Assembly (NCBI GenBank): GCA_009843625.1
Contig: VYDD01000088.1
Span: 1,956-8,205, forward strand
Reading direction: 5' to 3'
Length of the DNA stretch: 6,250 nt
Origin: Gammaproteobacteria bacterium
Lineage (GTDB): Bacteria > Gemmatimonadota > Gemmatimonadetes > Longimicrobiales > Gaopeijiaceae
Every line of letters starts with the position of its first letter. Positions within the stretch are counted from its first letter, which is position 1. The notes under the pieces were generated by a model, which ran no database searches, had not been told where the DNA came from, and saw only the letters and a program-made list of their open reading frames with translations. Below are positions 3,718 through 6,250 of the stretch, piece after piece. The translations under genes were made by a program, and so were the position numbers.

Positions 3718-6250
3718 CTACCTCCCGGGCATCTCCACGGCGTCCCCGGCATCCGGCCGCACGCCCGCCGCGTACAGCTGCGCGTTCAGCGCGGGCACCC
3801 GCGTCTCGATCAGCTCGTTCAGCTCCGGAACCGTCTCGCCCATCACCTCCCAGGCGTGGTCGACCTGCCACATGTGGTCCTCGGTCGGATGCGTCGATGC
3901 CTGCTGGATGGCTCGGGCCACGCCTGCGTTCTGGCGGGCCTCCGACACGTCGTCCTCGATCTCCTCCAGCGCTTCGCGGATGGCCTCCAGCTCCTCCTCG
4001 ATGCCCTCGGGAGGATCGTCGGCGCCGTCGATGAGTTCTGCGGCGTCGTCAAGCTGCTCCTCCAGGCGGCGGATGGCCTGGGTCGCGTCGTTGATCGGCA
4101 CCGCCAGACGGTGCAGGCTCATCAGAGCGTCCTGGCGGGCCGTGCGGTCGGCCATGGTCATGGGCCGCCGCGGGTCGGCCTGGGTTTCGATCGTGGACGA
4201 AAAAGTCTCACCGCCGACGTCCATGCTCACCGTGTAGACGCCGGGGAGCGCGACCGGGCCCTGTGGCGTGCCGCCTCCGAAGAATCCGCCACCTCCCCCG
4301 CCCTGCTGGCCATCGGCCTCGTACGGAGCGTCGAAGCGCCAGTCCCACACGACCTCGTTGATGCCCGGCTCGCTCGGGGCCTCGAGGGTGCGCACATGGT
4401 TGCCTTGGGCGTCTGTGATGGTCAGGGCGAATGCCGCGTCCTCGTCGTCATCCGCGTCCGGTCCCGAATCTCCATCCCCGGACCCATCGCCGTTCCCGTT
4501 CCCTCCTTCCTCCTCGTCCTCAGCCGCCATCGGCGCTTCCCACTCATCGCGCAGGTAGTACCGGATCAGCGACCCGCGCGGGGGATTGGGGGCGGAATAC
4601 GTCGCGCCCTGGAAGGGCCAGTCGCCGCGCTCCGCCCACATGATCGTCGGCCTCGCCTGCGGGAACACCCGGCCCGCCTCGGCCAGCATCGTCTCGGACA
4701 GCTGCTCCAGCGGGGTCACGTCCGCCAGGATGTAGAACGAGCGGCCGTGCGTGCCCACCAGCAGGTCGTTGTCGCGCGGGTGCACGAGAATGTCGTCCAC
4801 CGGCACGGTCGGCAGGTTGTTCTTGAGCTGGACCCACTCCCCGCCCCGGTCCACGGACACGAACACGCCCGTCTCGTTGCCCACGAAGAGCAGGTTGGGG
4901 GCGCGGTGATGCTCGGTTACGACGTTCACCGACCAGCCGTCCGGCAGACCGTTCGTGATGCGGGACCAGTTCTGCCCGTAATCCTCGCTCACGTACACGT
5001 AGGCCGCGTAGTCGGCGTTGCGGTGCCCGTCGAAACTTGCATAGACCCGCCCCTCGACATGGTGCGAAGGCTCGACCCGGCTCACGTACGTGCGCTCGGG
5101 CAGCCCGGGGATGCGGTCGGCCACGTTGGTCCAGGTCGCGCCGTCGTCCCGGCTCACCTGCAGGTTGCCGTCGTCCGTGCCCACGTAGAGCAGCCCCTGC
5201 GCCAGCGTCGACTCCGCGAAGCTGGTCAGATTGCCGTAGTTGGCGATGCCGTCGTTCGCCGACATCTGCGGCTCGGAGCCGAGAACGCCCATGATCTCGA
5301 GCTCCTCGCGGTCGATCTGCTTCGTTAGATCGACGCCCCCGACCTCCTCCCACGACATCCCGTAGTCCCGCGAGCGCATGAGATAGTTGGCGCCGAGGTA
5401 GACCGTCGCCGGATCGTGCGGCGAGAGCTGCAGCGGCGAGTTCCAGTTGTAGCGGTAGGTCTTGGCGGTGTCGCCGTTCTCGCGCGGGCCGGTGATGGGC
5501 CGCATGGGGATCTTCTCGCCGGTGTTGAGGTCGTACCGGTTCATGTTCCCGCCCTGCGATTCGGCATAGACGATGGTCGAGTCGGTGGGATCGACGATCG
5601 CGAAGAACCCGTCGCCGTACGCCACCTCGTACCAGTCCTGGTGGCGGATGCCGTGGAACGAGCGCGTGTTGGAGGGCCCGCACCAGGCGTCGTTGTCCTG
5701 CAGCCCGCCGCACACGAAGTACGGATCGCGCATGTCGTGGCCGATCGCGTAGAACTGGCCGAGCGGCAGGTTGTCGAACATGCGCCAGTGCCCGGTGCCG
5801 TCCCAGCTCGCGGCCACGCCGCCGTCGCTTCCCAGAATCAGGTGGTCCGGGTCCGCCGGGTTGATCCAGAGGTCGTGATGATCGACGTGCACCTGGGTGG
5901 CGCCGTCACCGCGGAAGGTGCGCCCACCGTCGTCCGACACCATCAGAGCGCCCCCGAGCACGTAGATCCGATCCACGTTCGTCGGGTCGATGCGCACGTG
6001 CGAGTAGTACATCGGGCGCGGGTTGGTGTCCGACATCTTCTCCCACGTGCTGCCGCGGTCGAGCGAGCGGAAGAGCCCGCTCCGGGACGGCCCTCCGCCC
6101 CCTCCGAAGCCCTGCCCCGGGCTCCGCGGCTCGGCCTCGATCAGCGCGTAGACGATGTTCCCGTCCCCGCGGAAGACATCCACCCCGATGCGTCCCTTGT
6201 CGCCATCCGGAAGCCCCTCGGTCAGTTCTGTCCAGGTGTCGCCCCCGTCC
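3718..6250 (-). CDS. Large BNR/Asp-box repeat (sortilin/VPS10-like) protein, C-terminal 843 residues (5' end outside window)
   Basis: The frame is open from the window edge (first full codon 6249-6247, GGDTWTELTEGLP) to TAG at 3720-3718. The GTG at 6183 is an internal Val, not a start. Numbering from that first codon, seven Asp-boxes (S-x-D-x-G-x-x-W type) appear: DGGDTW 1-6, SLDRGSTW 62-69, SDDGGRTF 105-112, SRDYGMSW 293-300, SRDDGATW 366-373, SEDYGQNW 421-428 and SVDRGGEW 465-472. They mark beta-propeller blades. HVDHHDLWINPADPDHLILGSDGGV and THGRSFYILADVTPLEQL are hallmarks of the bacterial BNR 'glycosyl hydrolase' annotation. After an acidic/Gly linker (577-606) comes a FlgD-like Ig-type domain (about 607-694), then a helical, partly coiled-coil end (about 699-827). 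A secreted or periplasmic location is expected from the family, but the signal peptide is outside the window. A sialidase activity is not supported; the substrate is unknown. Confidence 0.85.
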   Translation of the reverse strand, partial: DGGDTWTELTEGLPDGDKGRIGVDVFRGDGNIVYALIEAEPRSPGQGFGGGGGPSRSGLFRSLDRGSTWEKMSDTNPRPMYYSHVRIDPTNVDRIYVLGGALMVSDDGGRTFRGDGATQVHVDHHDLWINPADPDHLILGSDGGVAASWDGTGHWRMFDNLPLGQFYAIGHDMRDPYFVCGGLQDNDAWCGPSNTRSFHGIRHQDWYEVAYGDGFFAIVDPTDSTIVYAESQGGNMNRYDLNTGEKIPMRPITGPRENGDTAKTYRYNWNSPLQLSPHDPATVYLGANYLMRSRDYGMSWEEVGGVDLTKQIDREELEIMGVLGSEPQMSANDGIANYGNLTSFAESTLAQGLLYVGTDDGNLQVSRDDGATWTNVADRIPGLPERTYVSRVEPSHHVEGRVYASFDGHRNADYAAYVYVSEDYGQNWSRITNGLPDGWSVNVVTEHHRAPNLLFVGNETGVFVSVDRGGEWVQLKNNLPTVPVDDILVHPRDNDLLVGTHGRSFYILADVTPLEQLSETMLAEAGRVFPQARPTIMWAERGDWPFQGATYSAPNPPRGSLIRYYLRDEWEAPMAAEDEEEGGNGNGDGSGDGDSGPDADDDEDAAFALTITDAQGNHVRTLEAPSEPGINEVVWDWRFDAPYEADGQQGGGGGGFFGGGTPQGPVALPGVYTVSMDVGGETFSSTIETQADPRRPMTMADRTARQDALMSLHRLAVPINDATQAIRRLEEQLDDAAELIDGADDPPEGIEEELEAIREALEEIEDDVSEARQNAGVARAIQQASTHPTEDHMWQVDHAWEVMGETVPELNELIETRVPALNAQLYAAGVRPDAGDAVEMPGR

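Noticed and set aside
3856..5328. 490-codon plus-strand open frame
   Set aside because: It lies antisense to the BNR protein, whose Asp-boxes are unmistakable. Its translation is Arg/His/Val/Pro-rich low-quality sequence typical of a GC-rich shadow frame.
4544..5713. 389-codon minus-strand open frame
   Set aside because: It is a same-strand alternative frame of the BNR gene with Arg/Ala/Gly-rich composition and no domain pattern.
6181..6183. GTG as the true start of the BNR protein
   Set aside because: The frame continues upstream to the window edge through another Asp-box (GGDTWTEL), so the real start lies outside the window.

Overview
This is GC-rich bacterial DNA, with AT-rich stretches only in some intergenic gaps. 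The long secreted-type BNR/Asp-box protein at the right edge, with its FlgD-like C-terminal part and acidic/Gly linkers, and the extended-SDR reductase at the left edge suggest a Gram-negative environmental bacterium of the Gemmatimonadota/Acidobacteria/Bacteroidota-Rhodothermota kind. That assignment is inference from gene style; no marker gene is present.

Layout. Positions 3-320 (+) hold the C-terminus of an NAD(P)-dependent epimerase/dehydratase (dihydroflavonol-4-reductase-like), cut by the left edge. Next come a candidate sigma-70 promoter (358-385), a possible 10-codon leader ORF (453-485) and a small, probably coiled-coil protein (475-660). The 150-base gap 661-810 is rich in signals: a GC hairpin at the end of the small gene, a 12-bp exact direct repeat and an AT-rich 8-bp inverted repeat. 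It runs into a four-half-site operator-like array (797-837) that covers both possible start codons of a complete AAA ATPase/DUF4143 gene (811-2088, +). The ATPase converges on a minus-strand three-gene operon, separated from it by 141 bases containing a weak hairpin. In transcription order the operon is an unrecognised 257-aa protein (3599-2826), a 79-aa probable antitoxin (2819-2580) and a PemK/MazF-like RNase toxin (2583-2230) that starts at TTG inside a TTGA overlap with the antitoxin stop. Beyond a 118-base gap, 3718-6250 (-) is the 3' 843 codons of a large BNR/sortilin-like repeat protein whose N-terminus lies outside the window.

Working together. The two edge genes look like ordinary chromosomal genes. 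The 321-3717 segment between them looks like an accessory island: an ATPase with a PD-(D/E)xK-like C-terminus under what looks like tight local control, facing a toxin-antitoxin operon with an extra upstream gene. The most unusual signals are the palindromic array over the ATPase start and the third, unknown gene at the head of the toxin-antitoxin operon. No rRNA, tRNA, CRISPR array or transposase is visible, and no gene-free stretch exceeds 300 bases.
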